Shown here: in pieces, positions 45,701-57,642 of the stretch
Numbering within the stretch: the first letter of the stretch is position 1
How the letters are laid out: each line of letters starts with the position of its first letter
Assembly: GCA_036245805.1 (NCBI GenBank)
Contig: BTRK01000005.1
Location: 7,068,001-7,132,000, forward strand
DNA length: 64,000 bases
Source: Pristionchus mayeri
Lineage: Eukaryota > Nematoda > Chromadorea > Rhabditida > Neodiplogasteridae
Direction: 5' to 3'
The notes under the pieces: generated by a model
Seen by the model: the letters and a program-made list of their open reading frames with translations, nothing else
What the model was told of the DNA's origin: nothing
The model's database searches: none
Translations under genes and position numbers: made by a program

Positions 45701-46670
45701 ATATTTTGATAATATTTTAAAATATCACACGTTATGACACCGACAACAATGATTATGCGAACATTAGATAACATAATGTCTTTGGCTTTCTTCCGAAGTC
45801 TTCCGAATTATTTTATTTTTTATTTGAAAGAAACAATATATTTGGTGAGTTATTAAGCTTATAAAAACAAAAATAAATACGAGTGAAGTTTCGATCATAT
45901 ATAATCGAATACTATAAATATATACCTACGGTAGCTGTATCCGACATCGCGATCACTCCGACTCTCGAGTAGAAAACCGCGTCTGTATCGGTGTTGAGAA
46001 AGTCGTTCGCACCGTCGCTTAGGAAAGACTCGATCAAGCGTCCGGCCTATAACAGTGAACGCATATATTCCATCATTTTTTTCAAAGATTTTGTGGGTGT
46101 TGTGTGATCACATTTTGCGAAAGAATAAATTGCAAACCCTCACATAGTACAACGATGCCTCTCCCATGGCTTCCGAAGTGTCCAGAATGATGACGATATC
46201 CACCCAGATCTCGTTGAAGTTCCATCCAACCGGCTGACCCCCGCTCGTACCGCAAGGGCAGTACGGACCTGGAGAGTAAAAACAACGATAACACGGTCTC
46301 TTTCTACTCCGCACTCTCTCAACACTGGTTCGCAAATGCGTTTTATCTCAAACCAGGAACTGTTTTGAAATAATTTGAGGTTTTCAAGCAACTGATGAAG
46401 AAACTGCACATTAATTTACACCCATAATCATTTTAAGCAGGTCGAAATGTAATGGTTTTACACGACAATAATGAGGGAATACTACGTTCCGTCTCGTATA
46501 GCCTCGTGACTAATTTGATGATCAATTAATTGCAAAGCATTACTTGGCCCTGAATGACTTGAGGCGCTATGGACTGGTGCGGTGTTATTCAACAAGCCAG
46601 AAGTTAGGAGTGCCACTCGTGCATCGGCAGCTGTGATGTAGCACAGGAAGAGGATGGACAGGATCCACAT
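40207..46670 (-). CDS. Secreted VWA plus C-type lectin protein, unit 1, 397 aa
   Basis: Exons inferred: 46670-46544, 46268-46144, 46046-45930, 45578-45490, 43143-43042, 42026-41950, 41889-41770, 41539-41480, 41383-41261, 41048-40975, 40829-40729 and 40285-40207. The sum is 1194 bases, in frame, ending in TAA. ATG at 46670 is chosen because GTATCAG directly precedes it, like a (trans-)splice acceptor, and relatives also start MW. An ATG nine bases upstream would add MYQ. Residues 1 to about 20 form a signal peptide. The VWA domain (WVDIVIILDTSEAMG) fills exons 2-7. The lectin domain (ANCFCMSK, CYRGPAKD, YFWIGYQK, TNWGVDEPSPN, GNCQVAFPYICEY) fills exons 8-12. Phases equal those of the 24577 gene, and exons 2, 3, 4, 5, 9 and 12 have identical lengths. 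It is likely secreted and microbe- or glycan-facing by family. Intron 4 holds a palindrome of about 2.1 kb. Confidence 0.85.
41583..41753 (+). mobile_element. tRNA-derived SINE, 3'-deleted copy (unit 1, intron 7)
   Basis: ACCGGGTTAGCGCAGTGGTT carries a polymerase III A box and GAGTTTGATCCCC a B box, 45 bases apart, as in tRNA-derived SINE heads. The copy stops at ACGTGCACACAACAC. Units 2 and 3 continue for another 245 bp before rejoining the shared intron at TACTATTGTAATC. The ends share ACAC. Confidence 0.75.
42199..42664. repeat. G-run fold-back element, unit 1 (intron 5)
   Basis: The left arm GGGGGCGGACAAAACCGCAA pairs with a right arm ending GCGGTTTTGTCCGCCCCC. The interior CCTTTGTTATCAG...CTCTACTACATC pairs with its complement. 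In this copy the right arm lacks 10 bases (GGGCATACTG) and one of two CGTTGCGGTTTTGTC units. It is the same family as 1440, 19921 and others. Confidence 0.9.
42709..42757. repeat. (TA)n microsatellite, unit 1
   Basis: About 23 TA dinucleotides, next to the fold-back in intron 5. The same tract is shorter at 52340-52371 and of middle length at 62825-62864, where LINE C is inserted beside it. Confidence 0.95.
43193..45321. repeat. 2.1-kb palindromic element in intron 4, unit 1
   Basis: Outer arms 43193-43520 and 45035-45321 pair (ATCGCGAGAGAATCGACC with GGTCGATTCTCTCGCGAT). Inner arms 43620-44075 and 44165-44650 pair almost perfectly, including the GTTGCGTAGTGATGACGCA ends and the GCAGCTTTGCTGCAAAATCG block. 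The centre at about 44085-44175 is a hairpin (GGTATACTAGG...CCAATATACC). No transposase is visible. It lies wholly inside the intron between exons 4 and 5. Short frames in the arms are not genes. Confidence 0.9.
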
Positions 46671-46679
46671 CTGATACAT

Positions 46680-47930
46680 GTGTAATAATAATTATATGAA
46701 TGATAACAATAACAATTATACGGTTAATACAAATAATAATTATTCGGATAATAACAATAATAATTGTACGGATAATAGCAATAATAATACCCCGAAGAGC
46801 GACATAACAATATACGCATTATGCTGAAGCATGTCAATGATGATTAGACAGATGAATCTGTGATAAATACCATGATTTAAGGGTGGGCAATCCAAAAAAG
46901 AGAATAATATTATAAACGAACTATTTACTCGGTATAGAGCAACGACTGTCTGATTTAGTACGCATTATCTTCTGAAATTGCACAGACATGGTGTGCGAAT
47001 TTTGGGCCGTGAATGATGATTTGGGCGGCGGTCTTTTTAATCCTGCGAGAATGTATAATCAGGAAAGCGTGACAAATTGTGTGCAGCATGTGAGCGACAT
47101 TGATCAATTGTTGTGCCCTCCTTATCGCTATCTTTGTGAATTTTGGCAGCATTGAATTTTGGCTAATTGATGTAGCACGTATCTTCAGAAAGATTGTATG
47201 AATCCGAGACCCTTGTTTGACAAAATGTGCAAACTGCTTCGATCTCTACTAAATTATCAGGGTTAATGTATCTGAAGATAAGAAACTTTCAGTTTAAGTT
47301 TTAAAGCCGTGAAACGAAAATTGCCTAAAAAAAAATTGTCTCTGAAATTTTCGAAATTTCAAAATTTTGTATTTTCGTTCAACGTTGAGCTACAATGAAG
47401 TGAGAGAGTGCAAAATGGCCAATATGAGAAGCGGAACAACTTTTAATTTTTCAATAAATTTTAATTTTACACTAAATTTCATGTTAACAATTTTGAGAAA
47501 GGAAAACATTGAATGGGTGAAAATTTTGTACATTCATTTTTTCGAGTTGAAATTCCAAGTATATTTTGATGCATTGAAAACAAGTTCCAACTAACCACGA
47601 GATTATTTCAGATTCGTAATCTTCGCCTTTTTTATCCCTGAAAAATGTTTTCCTTCCAGATTATGAATGGTATTCGTTCTCATATTTCGCCTTGAATGTG
47701 CCAAAATCTCAACTTTTCTCGTTATTTCCAAATTTTTATTTGACTGTAAATACTATTTACAACCACCAATTGCTTTAGTGGTGACAAAGTTCAGCACGGC
47801 CAATTCGAAAGCTGCCAAAAAAATGAAGTAGTTAATTCGTCGGTTATAGACATATTGATCTTAAAATATGTGATGTTCCTTTTTTTCTATTTCTAACCAC
47901 TTACATGAAAAAAACATAATCTCCCCTCAG
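46680..47930. other. Upstream region of the unit 1 lectin gene
   Basis: Starts with imperfect AATAAT and AACAAT repeats (46684-46790). The rest is AT-rich DNA without recognisable exons. A 75-codon + frame at 47367-47594 is low in complexity (FNFSINFNFTLNF) and is not called. The lectin promoter must lie here. No specific element is identified. Confidence 0.45.
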
Positions 47931-47940
47931 CAAGGTAGTA

Positions 47941-48026
47941 GATACGGCTTGATAGAGTCCACGTAGGCACACTTAGCGACTGCAGTAGTGCTCGTCGACG
48001 CCTCAGTTAGTTTAGTCATCAGTAGA
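47941..48026 (-). pseudogene. Relic lectin exon 11 (unit 1)
   Basis: Read on the minus strand after TTCAG it aligns with exon 11 of the lectin genes: TCTACTGAT, GGCGTCGACGAG and GCAGTCGCTAAGTGTGCCTAC match STD, GVDE and AVAKCAY. Tyr and Trp codons have become TAA and TGA, and a few bases are deleted. No other exon of this gene survives nearby, so it is a remnant of an older lectin copy. Confidence 0.75.
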
Positions 48027-48074
48027 CTGAACGGATTACATTGTTAGGCGTACATTAAGGATTGTCACTAGGGT

Positions 48075-48235
48075 GGTAAACACGGATCAATGGGTATATG
48101 CAATTGTAGGGGAGCGCATACTGGTAACAATGAAAGAACTCCCAAGTCGCTGCGCCAAATTGCAGGCGAACGGCGACGAGATGAGCAATTGCCGTTTTAG
48201 CAATTGTCACCCCCCCCCCCCCCAACATATCAGCG
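48075..48235. repeat. Single arm of the G-run fold-back family (unit 1)
   Basis: GGAGCGCATACTGGTAACAATGAAA...GGCGAACGGC...and a terminal C run of 14 match the right arm of the elements at 19921 and 42199. No left partner is present. A second copy is in unit 2 at about 57690-57840. Confidence 0.7.
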
Positions 48236-48577
48236 AACAAGTACGCATAATTAGGAGTCAATTTCCCTACGTAAGAGCACTAAAACTGAATGAGTGCATA
48301 TCAATAATCGTGATATATGCCGTAGTCTCGAGTTCGGTTTTATACGTTTAGTGTAGATCTAATACACTGATGAATTTAACGAAATTCGAAGTGGAATGTG
48401 CTAAAAAAGTGTTACCAAGGCATGAGCCCACCTCAGCTCGTTCGTGGCATCACCGGTCACACAGAGCGAGAGAGTATGTTAACCGATGAGATCAGATCCT
48501 GACTTGCCATCATTACTCCCCATCTGCAACGACCGACAGCCTACCGTCGCATTATCGTCTCGAATGGAGAATTAGAT

Positions 48578-48685
48578 GCCTAGTAAGTAATCGTCTGACA
48601 CTCTTCAGTTTGCACGCTCTCTCGTCTCTCTGACCGGCGAAAGAGCGTGCACACTGAAGAGAGTCAGACGATTGCTCTGCCTAGG
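48578..48685. repeat. Short hairpin element (copy 4 of family, unit 1)
   Basis: GCCTAGTAAGTAATCGTCTG pairs with CAGACGATTGCTCTGCCTAGG, and TCTTCAGTTTGCACGCTCTC pairs with GAGCGTGCACACTGAAGA. The arms are about 45 bp with a loop of about 15 bp. It is closest to the copy at 10434. Confidence 0.9.
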
Positions 48686-49281
48686 AAACATCTAAATCGC
48701 GGATTAGAGATCAGTGACATGATGCGCAAATTTTGAACTTTGGAGGATAGATACCAGTGACATGCTTGTAACGCATATCCCTTATCGTTTCCTTGCTGGT
48801 CTTTACATGATGACTTTAGCTGAATCTGGCTACATACCGTCTATGACGTGAAACAAAGTTAGATTACAGAGTGAGTATTTGTTCACGCGTGAGGGGCACT
48901 TTTCGAAGTAACACCATGACTCACTCGACATCACTCTTTCAAAAAGTTAATATGATTTGTGCATGTGTGAGAAAAGGAGATCCCGAAACATAGTTTCGCG
49001 AGCCTCAACACACGTTTAATAAGATATAGACCGATCCAGTCCCCTCAACACGAAAATCGCACACAGCTACAACATGCATTCTGAGGGCTTGGCCTGTGCC
49101 TGATATATACTCCGTCTCTCCGATAAGAATATTTATACACGCAACAATAACCTTGTGAGGTGGGTAGATCGAAACACCCGGATGCGCAATTTTAGGGAAT
49201 ATTTGTTGTTAGGCCTGATGAACATGTGCATATTTGACTGTTCGTCGATATCATTTCCAGAGTGGGCAAATACTTGTCGAT

Positions 49282-49315
49282 ATGTGGCGACTGCTGATTT
49301 TCGCTACTTTAACGC
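49282..49315 (+). pseudogene. Truncated + strand lectin first exon at the unit 1/unit 2 junction
   Basis: ATG to ACGC encodes MWRLLIFATLT and is followed by a GTGAG donor. It has the same length (34 bases) and phase as the first exon at 4874. The tandem junction falls five bases after the exon, so no second exon follows. The upstream 48770-48850 resembles the lectin 5' flank. Confidence 0.75.
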
Positions 49316-49569
49316 GTGAGAGGGATTTTAGCGAATCCCTACTACGTAAATAGATTCTGACAGTAGTATTGTTCAATCAAAATTCTGTGCGCGGAACTGA
49401 AGCATGATCAGGAAATTTATCTGATGAACCATTCATATCGTCTTGTAATATTAAGTGCAGTAATATGGCTTATTCTAATCTTACGTGATACGCATGCTAT
49501 ACTAGGAGTTGCACATGTTATAGATAACAATGATTTATCGCGATAACAAACTCATGATACGTAGTCTAT

Positions 49570-52338
49570 TTAACAGTCTTTGATTCCCGCTTGGCACGGA
49601 GGGTACTCGCATATGTACGGGAAAGCGACCTGACAGTTTCCGGCGCCCCTGAAAGTTTTAAGTTAAACTATGCTTAAAGTTACCCTACAAGGACGAAATT
49701 GACTCATTATTTTGTGTAGTCCATCGGATAGCTGGTTGAATTAGTATAAAATGAATATACAAAATGCTAAAAATCAATACTAGCCTCAAGGGAAAGCCGG
49801 AAATGATCAGCGTAATCCAGAGCTCTCTCAATTTTGCCTACTCTTTCGCACACTCGACGGGATCAGCCCAATTGGGGGAACCGTAATCTACATCCCGGTT
49901 TGAGCGCGGAAGGATACTGCTCAAGGGGAGAATGCTCACAACTTTTTCCTTTTGGTGTTCAATTTTGTTACACTTTCGAGTTTATTTAAGGGTCGCTAAA
50001 TTTGTAATCAGTACTTCATGAATTTAGGCCACCTGAATCTAGTGCACTATAACAGTGCAAAGATTACACAAAAATAAAAATATTGATGACCATATCAGAT
50101 TCTTCGGATCCCTGTTGTCCGCGTAAGCACACTTGGCGACTGCGTTGGGGCTCGGCTCGTCCACGCCCCAATTCGTGTATGGATCACTAGACTAAAATAG
50201 GCATTTATATTTAAGTCTGAACATTTTCGCCTCCGAAAGCTCAAGGCGAGATGATAACTAAAATACGGACTTTCAAGTGACCCTGAGTGGTCGCCCTTCA
50301 TATCGCTCGAAAATGAAAAGAGTTTGTGATACTGACCCCGTCTTGCCAGTTCCAGTCACCACTGTCCGACTTCTGGTACCCGATCCAGAAGTAGTCGATC
50401 TTTTGTTCTGCTGAAAAACAGTGAATAATATGTGGATGAAGGAAACGCACATAATTGGCCAAGCATTTGTTAAGATGACATCAACATGTGCATCTGTTAA
50501 CCTGAGTGTTAGGGTGCCAATAAAAAGTTGAGCTTAATATATACTTGAAGAATGATGTTACTTTCTGTGATGACAGCTACTAATTATACAGTAGGAATAA
50601 TTAAATTAGCACAATATATTACCTATCTGAAGGAGTTTGGCCTTATTTTGGTCGTGAATCACAGACATGATTCCGCCTCCAGTCGCGCACATTTCCTTCG
50701 CCTTGTTGAAAGGAACATCCTTCGCCGACCCACGATAGCACCCTCCTAAATATGCCATGGCAGTTGTCATTACGTTATTTTAATGTTGTTGTTGTTGTTG
50801 TTGTTATTGTGTTATATATAAAAAAAGCACATTGACCCACCGCCGGCCTTAGCAGCATCGCCTCCAGAGTATTCCATCTTCGACATGCAGAAGCAATTGG
50901 CTTAACAATGACTCATATGCAGCTAATGTAAGTCAGATATATACGACCGGGTTGGCGCAGTGGTTGTGTGCCAGATCTGCGTTCGAGGGGTAATGAGTTT
51001 GATCCCCGCCCGCGTCCACACATCCACCCACACCAAGGGTTAAGAAATGTTGGTAGTGTTTCAAAATCATGAAAGTAAAATCCCCCAGCACGTGCACACA
51101 ACACGGGCGGTTATCCTTACGCATAGGTCGCTGATAACCTAAGGAAAGACTGAACGCTGAATTGGCGTGGGGAGGCAAAGCACGCCCTGTCGAGATTGTA
51201 GAATTCGACTTTATTTCACCTTTTTTTATATAAGTCCGAATGCACGCAAACAATCATTGCAACACTCTTGCCTTCCGAAAAAATACTCCTACATCTATAC
51301 CCAACAGTTCATCTGTCATATTCAAGGTCGCTCCTGGAGCACATACACTACTATTGTAATCTTTAAAAAAATACCCTTGCAAAAGGGCTGAAGTCCGGCC
51401 GTGATGTAATCGCCATTTAAGAAGTAGTATCCAATTGATGCGAGGTTCTCCAAAGCATAGTTCTCGCCAGTCATATCTCCCTCTTTCCGGAATTCTGAAA
51501 ACCATATTATTGGCAACTGCAAAAAAACATAGAAGAACAAATATGAGGATTCACCATTCACAATGATGGCTCCATAATAGTCTTTGAACGTGTTAATTTC
51601 TTGACCGATGTCACCATCTGATATGTCTTTCCTGTAAGAAATTGCGGATCAGTAACATATTATTCTATTTTTTTTTAAACTCCCGGCACTCATATTATAT
51701 TGCCCGTACCAATATGTGCATTTCCTGGCAAATATTACTTCGTATGTTCTTTCAACGCAGTCAAGATAATGTTATCAAACTTGTGTACGGTATCGGAAAT
51801 CATGGGGGGCGGACAAAACCGCAACGGACAAAACCGCAACAGATCGCTGTTCGATGTGGATTTGATGAAGCAACCTGGGAGTTGTTCCTTTGTTATCAGT
51901 ATGCCCTCTACTACATCACCCTAATTAGATCCTCTAATTAGACGATCTTGCGTTTCACTCTCTATCAACGTTTACTATTTGCGTGGAAAATCATGGTTAG
52001 ATAAACACCGAAAACCAATTAATCATGTTGCTGGGTAACATGTGTTCCTTGGGTGCCGGAATATATTTTAGTTGTATTTCTAACCATGATTTTTCACCTA
52101 AATATCGAATTTTGGAGCATGAACTACACTGATATAGAGTGAAACGCAATATAGCCTACTTAGAGGATATAATCAGGATGATTTAGTAGAGGGCATACTG
52201 ATAACAAAGGAACAATTCCCATGTTGCTTGACCAAATCTTCAGCGAACGGCAATCCGTTGCGGTTTTGTCCGTTGCGGTTTTGTCCGCCCCCCGAAATCA
52301 TCAATGATTATGATGCCGATATGAATATGAGTTATTGT

Positions 52339-52373
<35 letters not shown>

Positions 52374-55300
52374 CGTAATGGTGAAGTAATCACTACTTTT
52401 TTGAAACGGCATTGCTTTAACAACGATTTGTTCTCAAGTTCTCATTGAGTTCAGCATTGCTTCACAGTCACACACAAATACTAGAACCCAGTTCAAGACA
52501 TCTAAACGATGATCCTGAGAATGCGATATTGATAGCCCAACATTTACTCTCATGCAAGAGATAAATTGATTCGAAAAAAATGTTGACGCTGATCTATGTG
52601 TTTTCATTTTTTTAAAAATAATAGTAACAGTATGTTTTTCTCGAAATGTTGCTTACGGCTTGGAATCAGTCATGAAGTAGATCACTTGACGGGTGTGATC
52701 GCGTTCTGGTATGCTCAATCGTCCTTCATAGTGCATTTGAGTAGCGGCGTGGAAAGCTCTACAAAGCGTTAATAGTTTTTTTGTTGCAAAAACATGTAGC
52801 ACAAATATATGAGGCGAATCGCGAGAGAATCGACCATTTGAGGGGGGTCAGCGGCGGTAGGATTCAAGTTTGTACTATCCCGCTATAATTTTGGTTATAA
52901 GTACTTTGAATGATGCTCTTAAAAACTGCGTCGTCACAATTTCGATATCTGTCGTCACCGTCGAGATTCAGAAAGTCAAACATGGTACTATCACTTTTCG
53001 ACAGTGAAATTGCGCTCACTTAAATGATCATAAATCCGTTCAAAGTGAAGATAGATGGCCGTTCTTTTTTGCCAATAAAAGCTACCATCATGCGCTACAA
53101 CTTTTATGTTGACGTCATCAATCGTCATCAAGGACTACACCCTGGTGCGGAGCTGTCGGGTGAACCAAAAATGACATAACTTTTCAAATCGAAAATACCT
53201 TTTGGGGTATCATGCTTTTTCGCACAGTCGCACAGTCGTTGCGTAGTGATGACGCATTCAAAATGTACTTTTTCAAAGCGGCATTATTCTTACATGGATT
53301 TTTTTCAGCTCGTCAAACTTTCAGAGGTTAGAGTCATGCTCGAGGCCTATCCAGAAAAAAAAATTTGAGGTTGCTGCGTTTGCAGCAGCTTTGCTGCAAA
53401 ATCGAGGTCGAAAATTCAGATCTCGGCTCCAAATCAAGCTGGAGACTGGTTCAAGGCATCAAAATGATCGCCATCATGAGTCCAGATAATCCTGAGAATA
53501 TGAACACAATATCTCGAAATATGCCCTCAGGGCATGAAAAAATCACTTTTTTGCATGGACATTTTTTAGACATTCATAACTACACGGGAAATGTAAAAAT
53601 ATGGTTTTTGCATAGGAATGTTCATAATGTATTGGAGAACTGATTCCCAACTTTTTAGAGCGATTGGATACCTTTCCTGCCCGCGGCATTCGTTTATAGA
53701 GGTATACTAGGGCCGGGAAACACCTTGTTTACGCCTGTACCCTCTCGCTCCTAGGGGTAAACATGGTGTTTCACCGACACCAATATACCTCCGAAAAACG
53801 TTCGCCGCGGGCAGGAAAGATATCCAATTGCTCTAAAAAGTTGGAAATCAGTTCTCCAATACATTATCAACATTCCTATGCAAAAACCATATTTCTACAT
53901 TTCCCGTGTAGTTATGAATGTCTAAAAAATGTCCATGCAAAAAAGTGATTTTTTCATGCCCTGAGGGCAAATTTCGTGATTTTGTTTTCATATTCTCAGG
54001 ATCATCTGGACTCATGATGGCGATCATTTTGATGCCTTGAACCAGTCTCCAGCTTGATTTGGAGCCGAGATCTGAATTTTCGACCTCGATTTTCCAGCAA
54101 AGCTGCTGCAAACGCAGCAACCTCAATTTTTTTTTCTGGATAGGCCTCGAGCATGACTCTAACCTCTGAAAGTTTGACGAGCTGGAAAAAATCCATGTAA
54201 GAATAATGCCGTTTTGAAAAAGTACATTTTGATTGCGTCATCACTACGCAACGACTGTGCGATTGCGTCATACTCCAATATCAAAAAGAAAAATCTCTGA
54301 TGAATTTGGTGCATAACATCCTACTAGCAGAATTGAAATTGTCCTGGTTAAAAATTTCAAACCCATTCCAAAAGTGTCCGGTGACTTATGCTCGCGACTG
54401 CATGTGCTTCACTTCTCGCCAAAAATGAGAGAAATCCGAGTATATATTAAAAAATTTTTCGTTTTCTGCCATCTCCCAGGCTCTGTAACTCGCTTCAACG
54501 AGAAGATAGAGACTCACTTTCAACAGATGAAATGTTTAGCTCATCGTGCTCTACATTTCTAGCCATAGGCCGGATCTCTATGACCACTTTGACCTATTGT
54601 ACAGTTTTGCGCATTTTCCTGAATTCCTCACATGAAAACTCACATTTATAGATGCCAAAGTTGTAGCGCATGATGGTAGCTTTCATTGGCAAAAAAGGAC
54701 GGCCCTCTATCTTCACTTTGAACGGATTTATGATCATTTAAGTGAGCGCAATTTCACTGTCGAAAAGTGATAGTACCATGTTTGACCTTCTGAATATCGA
54801 CGATGACGACAGATATCGAAATTCTGATGACGCAGTTTTAAAGAGCATCATTCAAAGTACGAAATTATAGCGGTATAGGACAAACTTGAATCCTACCGCC
54901 GCGACGTGGTCGATTCTCTCGCGATTCCTCTCATATGTCACGTCGAAAAATCGTCAAAATCGCCTGGTTGGTATAACTGTGTTTCGAAAAATGTGGCAGC
55001 TATATCAAGACACGTTTGGTAATTTGCTTAGTTGCAAACGTCTATATTTTCAATAATATCAAAGTTTTGGTATGCATTCCCGGACTAGCAGCAGTGAATC
55101 CTCACTCCTCAAAGTTCATTTCAGCTACTCCTTTCTTGATTGCAACTTTTCCTTGAATTATGTCTTTCTTGGTCATGTTGAGGTTGTAGAGCGGCTGAAT
55201 ATAGTATGTTCTCATGAGTACTACATTAATAGATGCTAATTTCACAGATAATTCTTCAGACACAATTTTGGATGGGAAACAACCGGAAGAGAACATGAAC

Positions 55301-56286
55301 TTTTTTCTCTAATATTATATTTTGATAATATTTTAAAATATCACACGTTATGACACCGACAACAATGATTATGCGAACATTAGATAACATAATGTCTTTG
55401 GCTTTCTTCCGAAGTCTTCCGAATTATTTTATTTTTTATTTGAAAGAAACAATATATTTGGTGAGTTATTAAGCTTATAAAAACAAAAATAAATACGAGT
55501 GAAGTTTCGATCATATATAATCGAATACTATAAATATATACCTACGGTAGCTGTATCCGACATCGCGATCACTCCGACTCTCGAGTAGAAAACCGCGTCT
55601 GTATCGGTGTTGAGAAAGTCGTTCGCACCGTCGCTTAGGAAAGACTCGATCAAGCGTCCGGCCTATAACAGTGAACGCATATATTCCATCATTTTTTTCA
55701 AAGATTTTGTGGGTGTTGTGTGATCACATTTTGCGAAAGAATAAATTGCAAACCCTCACATAGTACAACGATGCCTCTCCCATGGCTTCCGAAGTGTCCA
55801 GAATGATGACGATATCCACCCAGATCTCGTTGAAGTTCCATCCAACCGGCTGACCCCCGCTCGTACCGCAAGGGCAGTACGGACCTGGAGAGTAAAAACA
55901 ACGATAACACGGTCTCTTTCTACTCCGCACTCTCTCAACACTGGTTCGCAAATGCGTTTTATCTCAAACCAGGAACTGTTTTGAAATAATTTGAGGTTTT
56001 CAAGCAACTGATGAAGAAACTGCACATTAATTTACACCCATAATCATTTTAAGCAGGTCGAAATGTAATGGTTTTACACGACAATAATGAGGGAATACTA
56101 CGTTCCGTCTCGTATAGCCTCGTGACTAATTTGATGATCAATTAATTGCAAAGCATTACTTGGCCCTGAATGACTTGAGGCGCTATGGACTGGTGCGGTG
56201 TTATTCAACAAGCCAGAAGTTAGGAGTGCCACTCGTGCATCGGCAGCTGTGATGTAGCACAGGAAGAGGATGGACAGGATCCACAT
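49570..56286 (-). CDS. Secreted VWA plus C-type lectin protein, unit 2, 397 aa
   Basis: Same twelve-exon structure as the unit 1 gene, with ATG at 56286 and the TAA ending at 49570. Coding changes are few: ITAGLQPF instead of ITAGFQPF, CYRGSAKD instead of CYRGPAKD, and IMSVIHD instead of IMFVIHD. The open frame is preserved throughout, so this copy is probably functional. It has the same domains and predicted secretion as unit 1. The low divergence points to a recent duplication. Intron 4 contains the 2.1-kb palindrome (52806-54937). Confidence 0.85.
50943..51350 (+). mobile_element. tRNA-derived SINE, fuller copy (unit 2, intron 7)
   Basis: The A box (TTGGCGCAGTGG) and B box (GTTTGATCCCC) are followed by about 350 bp. 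This includes a GATTGTAGAATTCGACTTTA region and a TTTTTTTATATAAG piece that might be the tail. The exact 3' end is unclear, as no target duplication was found. Unit 3 has the same insertion at 61449-61855. Confidence 0.65.
51804..52293. repeat. G-run fold-back element, unit 2, with perfect arms
   Basis: As at 42199 but with both arms complete: the right arm keeps GGGCATACTG and two CGTTGCGGTTTTGTC units, matching the two ACAAAACCGCAACGG units of the left arm. Confidence 0.9.
52806..54937. repeat. 2.1-kb palindromic element in intron 4, unit 2
   Basis: Near-identical copy of the element at 43193-45321, with the same arms and central hairpin and the same position between lectin exons 4 and 5. 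Confidence 0.9.
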
Positions 56287-57556
56287 CTGATACATGTGTA
56301 ATAATAATTATATGAATGATAACAATAACAATTATACGGTTAATACAAATAATAATTATTCGGATAATAACAATAATAATTGTACGGATAATAGCAATAA
56401 TAATACCCCGAAGAGCGACATAACAATATACGCATTATGCTGAAGCATGTCAATGATGATTAGACAGATGAATCTGTGATAAATACCATGATTTAAGGGT
56501 GGGCAATCCAAAAAAGAGAATAATATTATAAACGAACTATTTACTCGGTATAGAGCAACGACTGTCTGATTTAGTACGCATTATCTTCTGAAATTGCACA
56601 GACATGGTGTGCGAATTTTGGGCCGTGAATGATGATTTGGGCGGCGGTCTTTTTAATCCTGCGAGAATGTGTAATCAGGAAAGCGTGACAAATTGTGTGC
56701 AGCATGTGAGCGACATTGATCAATTGTTGTGCCCTCCTTATCGCTATCTTTGTGAATTTTGGCAGCATTGAATTTTGGCTAATTGATGTAGCACGTATCT
56801 TCAGAAAGATTGTATGAATCCGAGACCCTTGTTTGACAAAATGTGCAAACTGCTTCGATCTCTACTAAATTATCAGGGTTAATGTATCTGAAGATAAGAA
56901 ACTTTCAGTTTAAGTTTTAAAGCCGTGAAACGAAAATTGCCTAAAAAAAAATTGTCTCTGAAATTTTCGAAATTTCAAAATTTTGTATTTTCGTTCAACG
57001 TTGAGCTACAATGAAGTGAGAGAGTGCAAAATGGCCAATATGAGAAGCGGAACAACTTTTAATTTTTCAATAAATTTTAATTTTACACTAAATTTCATGT
57101 TAACAATTTTGAGAAAGGAAAACATTGAATGGGTGAAAATTTTGTACATTCATTTTTTCGAGTTGAAATTCCAAGTATATTTTGATGCATTGAAAACAAG
57201 TTCCAACTAACCACGAGATTATTTCAGATTCGTAATCTTCGCCTTTTTTATCCCTGAAAAATGTTTTCCTTCCAGATTATGAATGGTATTCGTTCTCATA
57301 TTTCGCCTTGAATGTGCCAAAATCTCAACTTTTCTCGTTATTTCCAAATTTTTATTTGACTGTAAATACTATTTACAACCACCAATTGCTTTAGTGGTGA
57401 CAAAGTTCAGCACGGCCAATTCGAAAGCTGCCAAAAAAATGAAGTAGTTAATTCGTCGGTTATAGACATATTGATCTTAAAATATGTGATGTTCCTTTTT
57501 TTCTATTTCTAACCACTTACATGAAAAAAACATAATCTCCCCTCAGCAAGGTAGTA

Positions 57557-57642
57557 GATACGGCTTGATAGAGTCCACGTAGGCACACTTAGCGACTGCA
57601 GTAGTGCTCGTCGACGCCTCAGTTAGTTTAGTCATCAGTAGA
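57557..57642 (-). pseudogene. Relic lectin exon 11 (unit 2)
   Basis: Copy of the relic at 47941-48026 with the same stop codons. The decay therefore preceded the tandem duplication. Confidence 0.75.

Larger units (their letters stand above)
39949..49320. repeat. Tandem unit 1 (9.37 kb)
   Basis: Starts AGGGATTTTAGCGAATCCCT and ends AACGCGTGAG. It is repeated with only scattered substitutions at 49321-58935 and from 58936. It contains one minus-strand VWA-lectin gene, a relic lectin exon, a hairpin element and a truncated + strand lectin first exon. Unit 1 lacks 245 bp present in units 2 and 3. Confidence 0.95.

Noticed and set aside
47367..47594. 75-codon + frame (also at 56983)
   Set aside because: Low-complexity AT-rich translation without signal peptide, domain or splice context.
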